Shown piece after piece: positions 53,958 to 63,901 of a DNA stretch of 64,000 nucleotides; position 1 is the first letter of the stretch; each line of letters starts with the position of its first letter. Below the pieces are notes generated by a model, which saw nothing but the letters and a program-made list of their open reading frames with translations, did no database searches and had not been told where the DNA came from. A program made the translations under genes and the position numbers. The DNA is from JABDMH01 sp965223165 (GTDB lineage: Bacteria; Bacteroidota; Bacteroidia; Chitinophagales; Saprospiraceae): positions 186,001-250,000 of the forward strand of contig CBDCVQ010000020.1 of the NCBI GenBank assembly GCA_965223165.1. The letters are read 5' to 3'.

Positions 53958-54460
53958 AGGGACCGGCTAAGAATGATAAACGTCCGTTTACTGCCCTGAT
54001 TGGCATGTCTCTGGTTGTCCTGCTCATGTGGATCGGTTCCGTCATCATCATGCTTGCCGCCGCACCGGACTGGGGAACGCGCGGCACAATGGGCGACAGC
54101 TTTGGCGCCATCAATGCCCTGTTTTCTGGTTTGGCATTTGCTGCCTTGATCTATACGATCATTCTGCAGCGAGAGGAAATCAAGCTCAACAGGAACGAGA
54201 TCGAATTAAACAGAAAAGAACTGAGAAAGTCAGTGACAGCCCAGCAGAACTCTCAAGAGGCACTTAGGGAACAGGTACAGCAGACCCATCTCACGGCAAA
54301 AATAAATGCCATGAGCACCGTCATTAATTATTACAATATTCAGATCGCAAATCCTCAGAACCCAGCAGAGGTCATCGAAAAGGCTCGGGCAAAACGACGT
54401 GCATTAATTCAGCAAATCGACATACTCATCGAAGGGCTCCAAGACTCAGACATCGAGTGA
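53954..54460 (+). CDS. Two-helix membrane protein with coiled coil, coupled to MscS
   Basis: A 168-residue protein. Helices at about 14-36 and 51-69 flank a short loop GTRGTMGDSFGAINA; from residue about 70 there is a coiled coil (NRNEIELNRKELRKSVTAQ, QNSQEALREQVQQT). The ATG overlaps the channel gene's stop, so the two are made together and the product may interact with the channel. It resembles hypothetical proteins with the DSFGAINALFSGLAFAALIYTII motif; no function is known to me. Confidence 0.7.
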   Translation: MKGPAKNDKRPFTALIGMSLVVLLMWIGSVIIMLAAAPDWGTRGTMGDSFGAINALFSGLAFAALIYTIILQREEIKLNRNEIELNRKELRKSVTAQQNSQEALREQVQQTHLTAKINAMSTVINYYNIQIANPQNPAEVIEKARAKRRALIQQIDILIEGLQDSDIE

Positions 54461-54621
54461 GCCGATCAAAGTGGCTTAGGCGTTATTGAAACACTACCTC
54501 TCATATCCCGCTTGGCATGCCTGTACATAATGGTCCCTCACTACGTAACATTCCATGAGCGCACCTGAGTCGCGGTAAAAATCTTGTACTACGCAAAAAC
54601 TGAGGAATTTCTTCGGCATTC

Positions 54622-54699
54622 TTTGGATAATTCGAAAGAAGTTCTATATTTGGTCAACCACAATTGGTCAACCAATAACCAATGACCAAAAACCAACAC
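54622..54699 (+). promoter_or_regulatory. Promoter of the FadR-type gene with overlapping operators
   Basis: TTTG (54622-54625), a 19-base spacer and TATATTTG (54645-54652) match the Bacteroidota promoter. TTTGGTCAACCA (54649-54660) overlaps the -7 box, and ATTGGTCAACCAAT (54663-54676), arms ATTGGT/ACCAAT, follows at once, with ATAACCAATGACCAA (54676-54690) as a third half-conserved copy. TGGT-N2/3-ACCA is the site form of FadR/PdhR-type regulators, so autorepression is likely. Confidence 0.7.
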
Positions 54700-54721
54700 G
54701 CTGACGGACCAACGATAAGTT

Positions 54722-55441
54722 ATGCTGAACAACCTTGAAAAGATCGTAATTGAGAAGCCAGTTGACAAGATCATCAAACAGATCCGGCTGTTGATTTCCT
54801 CTGGTCAGTTGAAGCCTGGAGACAAATTGCCGCCAGAAAGAAAGTTAGCTGATCACCTGGGCATAGGGCGAAGTGCCGTACGGGACGCCATCCGGAAACT
54901 TGAGTTCTATGGCATCCTGAAGACCCTCCCGCAGAGTGGAACAATCGTGGCTGGGATTGGCATTACCGCCTTGGAAGGCCTGATCACAGATGTGCTAGAG
55001 ATAGAAGATTCCGATTTTGCATCACTGGTTGAGACCCGCGTGATACTGGAGGCCAATGCCGCATCCTACGCCGCCAAGAGAAGGACCGATGAAGATCTGG
55101 TTCAAATACAAAAGGCCCTAGAGGCCTACGAAGCCAAGGTATCACAAGGGCTCGAAGCCGTCGAGGAAGACCTCCTGTTTCACCTCAAGATCGCCGAGGC
55201 TAGCAAAAACAACGTATTGAAGTCCCTTATGCTGATCATCACACCGGACATTGTTTCACACTATATCAGCCTAGAGGTGTGCAAAGACGGCAGGTTCTAC
55301 CAGGCGCTGGAGGAGCACAAGGAGATACTCGAACATATAAGAAATCAACAGGCTGAGTCGGCTGCCTCTGCCATGCGGCAGCACCTAGATGACGTACTGC
55401 AATACAGCATGGATTTGAAATCCAAGAATGGCATCAAATAA
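54722..55441 (+). CDS. FadR-type GntR-family transcriptional regulator
   Basis: A 239-residue protein with a GntR winged helix at about 15-75 (IRLLISSGQLKPGDKLPPER, GIGRSAVRDAIRKLEFYGIL) and a C-terminal all-helical FCD domain (ETRVILEANAASYAA, LLFHLKIAEASKN, EEHKEILEHIRNQ), which in this family binds a small carboxylate using a metal site of Asp/His residues. In Bacteroidota alginate loci a regulator of this type often precedes the SusC/D genes and responds to a uronate-derived product; that role is inferred here. Confidence 0.93.
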   Translation: MLNNLEKIVIEKPVDKIIKQIRLLISSGQLKPGDKLPPERKLADHLGIGRSAVRDAIRKLEFYGILKTLPQSGTIVAGIGITALEGLITDVLEIEDSDFASLVETRVILEANAASYAAKRRTDEDLVQIQKALEAYEAKVSQGLEAVEEDLLFHLKIAEASKNNVLKSLMLIITPDIVSHYISLEVCKDGRFYQALEEHKEILEHIRNQQAESAASAMRQHLDDVLQYSMDLKSKNGIK

Positions 55442-55688
55442 CGATACTGCTACCTATTGAGATGAACAAATTAGGACAGAGACTGGCGTAAATCCCATAA
55501 TTCTTTTTTGATTCTCTTGTCATAACGATCTAGCTACAGCACAAGGATGCTTTGCCGTGGCTGAACGTAGACTAAACTTCTCTCTACTTGTCCAATCTGG
55601 TGATCCAGGACAAGCTGGATATCTGCGCCCGAATCTCTCTTCCGCCTATGTAAAACCGCAAGCTATACTAAAAAATCTTACAACTGTC

Positions 55689-58600
55689 ATGAATTTTAAG
55701 ACGCCATTTATTCTAATGATGATACTGATCCTGCCTGTGTCATCATTTGCGCAAAACGGTTACACGTTGACCGGAACAGTGACTGATGGAACTAATATCC
55801 CACTTATTGGAGTCAATGTATTAATAGCCGGGACCACAACCGGCGCCTCTACCGACATTGATGGAAAATATCAGCTGATTGTGCGAAGTGGAGATGTGCT
55901 CCAATTTTCTTACACAGGGTTCGCTAGTCAATCAGTGACCATTTCAGATCAGACCGAATTAAACATCACCATGGGGACAGACGCCCAACTACTAGATGAG
56001 ATTGTCGTGGTAGGTTACGGTACACGAAAAAAGTCTCACAATACAGGTGCCATTGCTCAGGTCGGTGGTAGAGACTTAGCCACCATACAGGCTAATCGGG
56101 TAGATGATGCCCTAGCAGGTAAATTGGCAGGTGTATTAATTCAAAATCAAAGTGGTGAGCCTGGGGCGGATCCCAAGATACAGATCAGAGCAGCCTCGTC
56201 CCTTTCTGGTGATTCCGATCCGCTCATCGTTGTGGATGGCTACCCGATCTCTGGAAGTTTGGCCACTGTCAACCCCAATGACATAGAAAGCATGGAAGTG
56301 CTGAAAGATGCTGCTTCAGCCGCCATCTATGGATCTAGGGGAGCCAATGGAGTTGTCTTGGTCACTACTAAAAAGGGCAAATCCGGCAAAGCCCGCATCA
56401 GCTACAACGCATACGTGAGCACAGTAAATAAATATGTCAAAGATATTGAAATGCTCAAAACAGCATCTGAATGGGCTGACGAACTGGTGACGGGACAGAC
56501 CAATGGTACCTATGACCTGTCTGAAGTCGATCCAAGGTTATTGGAATACAGAATAAATGCTTACAAAAATGCACCAGATGTAGTGAGCGTTGAAGACTGG
56601 TTATTTCGCACGGGATTTAGTACAAACCACGACTTAAGTATCAGTGGGGGCAGTGAAGATGCCAGATATTTTGCTTCGGTCGGCTATCTCAATACAGATG
56701 GTATTGTGAGGGAGCAGGCCTTCGAGAGATACAACGGCCGCCTGAACGTCGATGCTAATCTCGGCAACAGATTCAAAACGGGATTGAGTATCAACGGCTT
56801 CTATAGCCACCAGGAAATTGTGCCTCACGATATGAGAGATCTCCTGCGAGCATATAGTATCCATCCGATCTATCATACGCAAGCATCCATCGACTTCGTG
56901 CAGCAATTAGATGCTCAGAGGCAAACATTGCATGATGCAGGAGTCGTCACGCCCGACGGAAACGCACGGCTGGGTCCTGCATTTGACAGTGGATACCGAG
57001 GAGGTGGATTAGTCAATTCCAGTATCTATACCCTCCAGCCAGGTGACATTGCACACGAGTGGCATTATGGTCGAGGACGAAACGGCATTGGAGGATCGGG
57101 AGACGCTGGTCCAGCAGCCAAGTTTGACAATGCACGAAGATTTCAGAAAACGTACTTTGCCAACGTAAATTCTTATCTGCAATTCAACATAATTGAAGGG
57201 CTACACATAAAAACCGTTCTGGGTACAGACCTCAATGACAGCCAACTATATTATTATCAAGGAGTACTAGCAGATGCCCGCGAACGGACTAACCAATCCG
57301 ACCTTGATCAGACAGATCTCAAGCGATCCTCGGTGCTAAGTGAGACCACCTTGAATTATGCCAAAACGCTGGGCAATCATGATATCTCTGCCGTAGCTGG
57401 CGTAGAATTTCAGAATTTCTACCTCAAGGGAACGTCCTTGACAGGTACCAATGTCCCAGTCGGTCAGCCTATAAACTATTCCTATTTGGAGCCTGCCGAC
57501 ATAAGCACCACTCTGCGAGATGAGACGGTGGCAAGAAGAAGTGTATTTGGAAGAATAAATTATGCATATGACAATAGATATCTGGCATCGGTCTCCATCC
57601 GACGAGACGGCGATTCCCGTTTCGGAGAGAACAACCGATTCGAAGTGTTTCCCGCGGTCTCTGTAGGATGGAATGTGCACAATGAGTCGTTCTACAACGG
57701 CCATTTCTTGAGTGATTTGAAACTTCGATTTAGTATTGGTTCTTTAGGAACTACTTCTTTTCTGGGATCGTACGATGCCTTGAGCCTATTGCAAGCCCAA
57801 CCGACCATCTTTGGGACTGGATTCCTGATTCCCAGCAATGTCTCCAACCCCAACTTGACCTGGCAGACCAATACCGAAACCAACTTTGGGATCAATTTGG
57901 GTTTTCTGGGTAATCGTTTCACATTGGGTATAGACTATTATACCTCCGACATCGAAGATATGCTGATCAATCAAAGCGTATCGGAGGTATTAGGTACGCC
58001 TTCCATTGTGCTGAATCGAGGTGATGTCAGTAGCTCGGGATTAGAGTTTGAGGTGGGCGCCGCAGTGATCAATAGCCAGAACCTCAGATGGAATCTTAGT
58101 GCCAACCTATCTACGGTAAGCACAGAAATAACGAGTCTAGGTGATCTCGACGCGCTGCCACATGTGGTTTACGGCGGTCCTAGCGGTCGGGGTCCGCAGT
58201 TTCGAAACTATGTTGGCGGCGAAATTGGAGAGATGTGGGGATATGAAGTCATCAGAGAGGTGGAAACGATACACATGAAAGATCCGTCCAGAAACATCGG
58301 ATTCGGCAGCTCAGAATACTATGTCGTTGACCAAAATGGCGATGGTGCCATTGATCCCGCGAATGACTACGTCAAGCTGGGGTCCAATACGCCCGATTTC
58401 TATTGGGGCCTGAATAGCTCAATGACATACAGAGATTTCGACTTCTCCTTTCAGCTCCAGGGATCTCAAGGTGCGGAGGTCTACAACATCGACCCGATCT
58501 ACTGGAAGTCACAATTTGGTGGGCGATTAAGAGCCAGTTTCGACGCTGAAGGTGATGGCATCGCAGATCATAACGGACTGCCCTATGCACAGACTAGAAA

Positions 58601-58886
58601 TGCGCATGGTTCGATGATTCAGGATGCATCCTATTTGGCCCTGAGGAATCTGACAGTGGGGTACAATATAGATGCTGAATGGGCTAGCAGAGCAGGTCTA
58701 AGCGCCAGGATCTATGCTGCAGCCACCAACCTGTTGTATCTGATGGCAGACAACTATACCTCTTTTAATCCGGAGGGTGTCGAAATCACAAATAATGGCT
58801 ATCTCGGACCTACCACTTATGGTTACCAAGAGGGTGCTAGTCCTGTCGTCCGGAGTTTTACGCTGGGCATTAATCTTAATTTCTAA
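55689..58886 (+). CDS. SusC/RagA-type TonB-dependent transporter of the alginate-like locus
   Basis: A 1065-residue protein from ATG 55689 (the frame starts at 55557, but the signal peptide MNFKTPFILMMILILPVSSF begins at 55689). Signal, regulatory-like domain (YTLTGTVTDGTNIPLIGVNV), the SusC mark DEIVVVGYGTRKK, plug with PLIVVDGYPI and YGSRGANGVVLVTTKKG, and a barrel ending RSFTLGINLNF. The SusD gene starts 11 bases after the stop. Uptake of alginate oligosaccharides is inferred from the PL6 lyase downstream. Confidence 0.96.
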   Translation: MNFKTPFILMMILILPVSSFAQNGYTLTGTVTDGTNIPLIGVNVLIAGTTTGASTDIDGKYQLIVRSGDVLQFSYTGFASQSVTISDQTELNITMGTDAQLLDEIVVVGYGTRKKSHNTGAIAQVGGRDLATIQANRVDDALAGKLAGVLIQNQSGEPGADPKIQIRAASSLSGDSDPLIVVDGYPISGSLATVNPNDIESMEVLKDAASAAIYGSRGANGVVLVTTKKGKSGKARISYNAYVSTVNKYVKDIEMLKTASEWADELVTGQTNGTYDLSEVDPRLLEYRINAYKNAPDVVSVEDWLFRTGFSTNHDLSISGGSEDARYFASVGYLNTDGIVREQAFERYNGRLNVDANLGNRFKTGLSINGFYSHQEIVPHDMRDLLRAYSIHPIYHTQASIDFVQQLDAQRQTLHDAGVVTPDGNARLGPAFDSGYRGGGLVNSSIYTLQPGDIAHEWHYGRGRNGIGGSGDAGPAAKFDNARRFQKTYFANVNSYLQFNIIEGLHIKTVLGTDLNDSQLYYYQGVLADARERTNQSDLDQTDLKRSSVLSETTLNYAKTLGNHDISAVAGVEFQNFYLKGTSLTGTNVPVGQPINYSYLEPADISTTLRDETVARRSVFGRINYAYDNRYLASVSIRRDGDSRFGENNRFEVFPAVSVGWNVHNESFYNGHFLSDLKLRFSIGSLGTTSFLGSYDALSLLQAQPTIFGTGFLIPSNVSNPNLTWQTNTETNFGINLGFLGNRFTLGIDYYTSDIEDMLINQSVSEVLGTPSIVLNRGDVSSSGLEFEVGAAVINSQNLRWNLSANLSTVSTEITSLGDLDALPHVVYGGPSGRGPQFRNYVGGEIGEMWGYEVIREVETIHMKDPSRNIGFGSSEYYVVDQNGDGAIDPANDYVKLGSNTPDFYWGLNSSMTYRDFDFSFQLQGSQGAEVYNIDPIYWKSQFGGRLRASFDAEGDGIADHNGLPYAQTRNAHGSMIQDASYLALRNLTVGYNIDAEWASRAGLSARIYAAATNLLYLMADNYTSFNPEGVEITNNGYLGPTTYGYQEGASPVVRSFTLGINLNF

Positions 58887-58896
58887 AAAGAAAATA

Positions 58897-60198
58897 ATGA
58901 AAACACGATATATCATTCTGGGGCTCTTGCTATTTCTTACCGCATGCGTCGAAGATTTAGAGCAATTTCCTCCACTGGATGCTGAAGCCAGTTCATTGAC
59001 CTCATTCGGAGGTGTGTTGAATGCGGCATATTACTACCAGCAAGCTTCGACCACGCCCTTGGCTGTCATGGGAGACTTCAGAGCAGACAATATGCTAATG
59101 GCAGAAGAGCCGTATCCGGCCTTTGACAGATTTGACGCTGATCTAGCAGGTGGAGATCTAGTAGAGCAATTCTTTCGCCCATTTTATAGTAATCTGTACA
59201 AATCCATACTAAGTTCGAATAATGTCATTGAAAACTCATCTGATGCCACTGAGATTGGAGAGGCTAAATTTCTTAGGGCTCTGTCCTACTTCAAACTCGT
59301 GATGGTTTTTGGTGATGTTACCGTGAATCTGTCCGCTTCGCCAGACGTAGAAAATAAGTCGGAACTGGCTAGGCAAGAAGCTGCCTCTGTCTATAGCAAT
59401 GTAATTATTCCAGATTTTGAGGACGCAATCGCTACTTTGGACAATGCCGAGATTTCCAATGGTCGTGCATCCCGAATAGCTGCGCAGGGACTGTTGGGCA
59501 AAGTCTATATGCACATGAGCAATTTCAGCAGCGCCCTAACACAACTGGCCGCTGTGGTAAATGGAGCTGATGCAGCCGGTGTCGCCTTACAGGCCAACTT
59601 TGGAGATATCTTTGGCGAGGCCAATGATTTGAATCCGGAAATTATCTTTGCCACGCAGATTTCAACTTCCATAGAAGACGAGTACGGCTTTACTGGGTTT
59701 CCCGGATGGTTTAGTGGTGGTGACACCAAGTCCCTTCAGCCCTTAGATCCGGACCTGATTACTGCTTTTAATGCCAGTCCCGGAGATTTGCGAAGAGCAT
59801 TGACGATTGACGAATCACTTATGACCGGTCCTAAATGGGGTGGCCTTGACCAGGACTGGATTGAGCTGAGACTTGGTGACGTCATTCTGCTGTATGCCGA
59901 AGCACTGAATGAAACTGGCGATACGCCAGCAGCATTAGCAGAGCTGAACAAGATTAGGACCAGGGCTGGTCTAGCTAACTCGACGGCAACTACACAAGCC
60001 GACATTAGAAAAGCTATAGCTGACGAGAGAAGGTTGGAGCTGGCATTTGAAGGACACCGGTGGTTTGATTTGGTGAGGACAGGCACTGTCGACACCGAAA
60101 TGGGACAAACCATTAATACAAATTACCATGTTTTTCCCATTCCAAATTCGGAAGTGCTGGCAAGCGACGGGATTATTACACAAAATGACGGCTACTAG
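58897..60198 (+). CDS. SusD/RagB-like outer-membrane lipoprotein
   Basis: A 433-residue lipoprotein from ATG 58897 with the lipobox LFLTACVED (Cys about 17). It has the SusD core (FLRALSYFKLVMVFGDV, LRLGDVILLYAEALNE, RRLELAFEGHRWFDLVRTG) and the standard end FPIPNSEVLASD and TQNDGY. The TAG stop is the beginning of a MITE-like end (CTAGTAGAG), yet the protein end is complete, which shows that the insertion did not change it. Confidence 0.95.
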   Translation: MKTRYIILGLLLFLTACVEDLEQFPPLDAEASSLTSFGGVLNAAYYYQQASTTPLAVMGDFRADNMLMAEEPYPAFDRFDADLAGGDLVEQFFRPFYSNLYKSILSSNNVIENSSDATEIGEAKFLRALSYFKLVMVFGDVTVNLSASPDVENKSELARQEAASVYSNVIIPDFEDAIATLDNAEISNGRASRIAAQGLLGKVYMHMSNFSSALTQLAAVVNGADAAGVALQANFGDIFGEANDLNPEIIFATQISTSIEDEYGFTGFPGWFSGGDTKSLQPLDPDLITAFNASPGDLRRALTIDESLMTGPKWGGLDQDWIELRLGDVILLYAEALNETGDTPAALAELNKIRTRAGLANSTATTQADIRKAIADERRLELAFEGHRWFDLVRTGTVDTEMGQTINTNYHVFPIPNSEVLASDGIITQNDGY

Positions 60199-60229
60199 TA
60201 GAGCTTCGCATTAATATGTTGAATAAGTT
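60195..60229. mobile_element. Solo left end of the MITE-like element, copy D
   Basis: CTAGTAGAGCTTCGCATTAA and then TATGTTGAATAAG match the first ~35 bases of the element at 49525 with one substitution and a two-base loss. No right end follows before 60290. The first TAG is the stop codon of the SusD gene. Confidence 0.65.
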
Positions 60230-60355
60230 TCCCCCGGGATACTGCCTGCAGCAAAATTTCATCATTATCAGTGTAATTCTGTAAATGGGTTGGGGAGGGG
60301 TAGAAGACTCCCCAACTACACCTCCCTGCAACAACCAACGTTGGCTCATGAGAGA

Positions 60356-61603
60356 ATGATGACTAGACTCTATCGACTCATAAACGTTCTTGGACCAGGC
60401 ATAATGGCTATAGGCTTCACCATCGGCACCGGAAGCGTGACATCGATGATTGTGGCAGGCAATCGGTACGGCATGCAATTGCTCTGGGTGTTGGCGCTAA
60501 GTTGCTTGTTTTCTTGGCTCCTGATGGAGGCCTACGGCCGGTATGCTTTAGTGACAGGCGAAACGGCGCTCTATGGCTTCCGAAAGCATCTTAGGTACGG
60601 CAAGGCTATGGCCATCCTGATCATTATTGGAATTACGATCGGCCAGTGGAACTCCCTGATAGGGATATTAGGTATCTCAGCCAATGTACTTTTCGAAACA
60701 CTGGTGATATTTTTTCCGATCCTGGAGGCCCACGCCTATCTCGTGGTATTGACAATTGCTTCTCTAATACTGGCCCTCATGTATGGCATTTTGATGCAAG
60801 GAAAATATTCCAGTCTGGAGAAGATCCTTGTCTTCTTTGTTTCGTTGATGGCCCTATCATTTGTGATTTCCTTATTTGTGGCATTTCCACAACCGTCGGA
60901 AATCGGAGCAGGAATGCTGCCTAGTATTCCGGAGGTGCCAGGCGGAAAGCTGCTGGTGGCAGCCTTCGTCGGCACAACCATGGCAGCTGCGACCTTTCTC
61001 TCGCGTCCCTTATTTGTCAAGGGAAAAAAGTGGACCATCGAACACTTGCCCGAGCAGCGCCGGGATGCCATCACTGCCGCGATTCTGATCTTCTTGATTA
61101 GTGGCGCCATCATGGCCATCGCTACAGCCACCTTGCATGCATCAGGCACCCGTGTTGTGAAAGTCTTTGACATGATGCAAGCTCTCCAACCCTTGGCCGG
61201 GAAGTTTGCCGTGGCCATCTTCTTTGTCGGGATCTTGGGTGCCGGGCTATCTTCTGTCTTTCCGATTTTAATGATTACACCAATACTGATAGCTGACTAC
61301 CGCGCCGGCGAGCTGGATATTACGTCCAGGCAATTTCGTACTATCACCGGTTTGGCCTGCATTGTTGGCATGACCGTTCCCGTGTTTGGCTTCAATCCGA
61401 TCAATGCCCAGATCCTAACCCAGGTATTTAATGTCTTTGTTCTGCCACTGGTGATCATCGGTATCATCATACTATTAAACAATAGAGGACTGATGGGAGA
61501 GCACAGAGCGAGTCTGCCAATGAACATCGGTATGGCCTTGTCCCTGGTATTTGCCTGCGTCGTATCGTATACAGGAGTCCTAGGTATATTCGGAATGAGT
61601 TAG
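60356..61603 (+). CDS. Nramp-related membrane transporter
   Basis: A 415-residue protein with about 11 membrane helices, start ATG 60356 or 60359 (MMTRLYRLINVLGPGIMAIG). The fold follows Nramp metal transporters, but helix 1 lacks the metal-binding DPGN (it reads FTIGTGSVTSM) and helix 6 lacks MPH (GTTMAAATFLSRPL). It probably carries something other than the Nramp divalent metals. It lies between SusD and the PL6 lyase, so transport of a degradation product or of a needed ion is possible; which one is unknown. Confidence 0.75.
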   Translation: MMTRLYRLINVLGPGIMAIGFTIGTGSVTSMIVAGNRYGMQLLWVLALSCLFSWLLMEAYGRYALVTGETALYGFRKHLRYGKAMAILIIIGITIGQWNSLIGILGISANVLFETLVIFFPILEAHAYLVVLTIASLILALMYGILMQGKYSSLEKILVFFVSLMALSFVISLFVAFPQPSEIGAGMLPSIPEVPGGKLLVAAFVGTTMAAATFLSRPLFVKGKKWTIEHLPEQRRDAITAAILIFLISGAIMAIATATLHASGTRVVKVFDMMQALQPLAGKFAVAIFFVGILGAGLSSVFPILMITPILIADYRAGELDITSRQFRTITGLACIVGMTVPVFGFNPINAQILTQVFNVFVLPLVIIGIIILLNNRGLMGEHRASLPMNIGMALSLVFACVVSYTGVLGIFGMS

Positions 61604-61610
61604 TTCTGTA

Positions 61611-63881
61611 ATGAGTAAATCGTCAATTATCATGTCCAACTCCTCCCTTCTCGCAATCCTTCTGGCACTTTATAGCCTTGCAGGTCTAATCTCCTGTAGC
61701 AACAGTGCCAATGTCGTGCATACCAAAGAACAATTTGATGCAGCTGTTGCTGGGCTATCACCGGGAGAAGAAATTGTGCTGGCAAATGGTATCTGGGAAG
61801 ATGTAGAACTCACATTTGTCGCTCACGGCACTGAAGAAATGCCCATCGTGCTACGCGCCCAGGACAAGGGTAAAGTATTTCTCGAAGGGCAGTCAAATCT
61901 GAAAATTTCGGGTGAGCATCTGCACGTTGAGGGCCTCGTATTCAGAAATGGATATACACCCTCAAACGAAGTGATATCCTTTCGCAGCAGCGAGGATGAA
62001 CTAGCGAATAACTCCCGCGTGACCGAGTGTGTAATAGACAATTACAATAATCCGGAGAGATTTGAATCGGACTATTGGGTCGGCATCTACGGCAAGAATA
62101 ACCGCTTTGATCATAATTATTTGACCGGCAAGCGCAATCAGGGAGTGACCCTGGCAGTGCGACTTAACACAGAAGCTAGTCGAGAGAATGACCACCTGAT
62201 TGATCACAACTACTTTGGCAGGCGACCAGTCCTTGGATCAAACGGAGGAGAAACCTTGCGAATTGGTACCAGCCATTATTCGCTGACCAACTCCAACACT
62301 GTCGTGGAATACAATTATTTCAGTCACTGCAGTGGTGAGCACGAAATCATCTCCAACAAATCCTGCCAGAACATTTTTCGCAACAACACCTTCTACGAGT
62401 GCGAGGGCACCTTGACCATGCGGCATGGCAACGAGACCCTGGTCGAAGAAAATTTCTTTTTTGGCAATCGCAAGGCTAACACTGGCGGCGTCAGAATCAT
62501 CAATGAAACTCAGACCGTCAGGAACAACTACTTTGAGGGGTTGACTGGTTATCGGTTTAGAGGCGCATTGGTCATTATGAATGGCGTACCCAATTCGCCC
62601 CTGAACCGGTATTTTCAGGTAAAAGACTCTGAGGCATCAAACAACACGTTCATCGATTGCGATTACATCCAGCTATGTGCAGGAAGTGACCAGGAGAGAT
62701 CTGCCATTCCGGTCAATACGGCCTTTGCTGACAATGTGATATATCATCCCACAAGGAAAGATATATTTACCGTTTACGACAATATCGATGGAATTTCATT
62801 TAGGAACAACATTCTGAGTCCAGGTATTGTGCCTCCCTCCTTTGGTGGCAAGCCCCTGGCTGACGGTTCATTCAGGCACCAAGAAATCACACTGAGCTCC
62901 GATCCAGCCGGTATCAAAGTACTCAAATTTGAAGGCTCCTCCGGCCTGCAAGGCATTCCAGAAAGAGCCACCCCGGAAAATACGGGTGTCGACTGGTATC
63001 CACGCAATGAGGGGGAGAAGACATTTGGTCTCGGCTCTGTCCTACCGGTGCCGCCCGGCGAGAATACGATTTTGACAGCGGTCAATCACTCGAAGCCGGG
63101 CGATGTGCTCCAATTGCAGGAAGGATCGTACACCTGCTCGAAAGCCATTGACCTTCGCTGGCCACTTTCCATTAGGGGTCAAACGGATGGCAAGCCGCTG
63201 ATCACATTTCAACGTAGCTCTCTATTCAACATCGAGGATGGCGGTGCCCTCTCCCTGGAAAGTTTGGAGATCTCGGGAGCCGAGTGCGATGACAAACCCA
63301 ACAATGCAGTCATCAGGACAAGCAGGTATTCCATGCTGCACAACTACAAGCTCCTGATCAATGATTGTGACATTCGTGACCTAGATGTCAATCACAGTTT
63401 TAATCTACTCCAATCGTTTAAGGGGACCTTTGCAGACTCGATCGTGTTGCGTAACTCCACCTTTCAAAATATCACTGGTCATGTTCTCTCGCTGGACAAG
63501 GAAACCGATGATATTGGAATTTACAATGCCGAGAATGTAATCATGGAGCATTGCGACTTCAGAGACGTCCAAGGCACTGCGCTAAATCTGCACAGAGGAG
63601 GGCGAGACGAGAGCACTTTCGGGCCGATGCTACAAGCAATCGGCAATTCTTTTGCCAACGTCGGGTATGGCTCCAGGAATAAGGCCAAGGCTTCCATTTC
63701 GCTACATGGTGTACAGATCTCAAGGATACACAACAATAAGTTCCAAAACTGTGAGCCGCTGAGATTGCACCTGGTAGTGGGAGATCCCATCACCACGATC
63801 CGAGATTGTGCTTTTATCAATACACCCGAGGTCGTGTCCAATAGCACTGATTTCGAACGGAGTAACTTGACTTTCGAATAA
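61611..63881 (+). CDS. Polysaccharide lyase family 6 (alginate lyase / chondroitinase B type), two-domain
   Basis: A 756-residue secreted, probably lipid-anchored protein (LAGLISCSN, Cys29). The N-terminal beta-helix (about 35-400) has the PL6 catalytic centre: Glu243/Glu245 in SGEHEIISNKS with Lys250, and Arg271 in TLTMRHGN; these numbers agree with those of chondroitinase B. The second half (about 440-756) is another beta-helix, as in the long PL6 alginate lyases. It cleaves alginate (or a related uronan) by beta-elimination. The seven-base gap to the transporter gene shows one operon. Confidence 0.92.
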   Translation: MSKSSIIMSNSSLLAILLALYSLAGLISCSNSANVVHTKEQFDAAVAGLSPGEEIVLANGIWEDVELTFVAHGTEEMPIVLRAQDKGKVFLEGQSNLKISGEHLHVEGLVFRNGYTPSNEVISFRSSEDELANNSRVTECVIDNYNNPERFESDYWVGIYGKNNRFDHNYLTGKRNQGVTLAVRLNTEASRENDHLIDHNYFGRRPVLGSNGGETLRIGTSHYSLTNSNTVVEYNYFSHCSGEHEIISNKSCQNIFRNNTFYECEGTLTMRHGNETLVEENFFFGNRKANTGGVRIINETQTVRNNYFEGLTGYRFRGALVIMNGVPNSPLNRYFQVKDSEASNNTFIDCDYIQLCAGSDQERSAIPVNTAFADNVIYHPTRKDIFTVYDNIDGISFRNNILSPGIVPPSFGGKPLADGSFRHQEITLSSDPAGIKVLKFEGSSGLQGIPERATPENTGVDWYPRNEGEKTFGLGSVLPVPPGENTILTAVNHSKPGDVLQLQEGSYTCSKAIDLRWPLSIRGQTDGKPLITFQRSSLFNIEDGGALSLESLEISGAECDDKPNNAVIRTSRYSMLHNYKLLINDCDIRDLDVNHSFNLLQSFKGTFADSIVLRNSTFQNITGHVLSLDKETDDIGIYNAENVIMEHCDFRDVQGTALNLHRGGRDESTFGPMLQAIGNSFANVGYGSRNKAKASISLHGVQISRIHNNKFQNCEPLRLHLVVGDPITTIRDCAFINTPEVVSNSTDFERSNLTFE

Positions 63882-63901
63882 GAGAAACGGAGAACAAAAA
63901 A

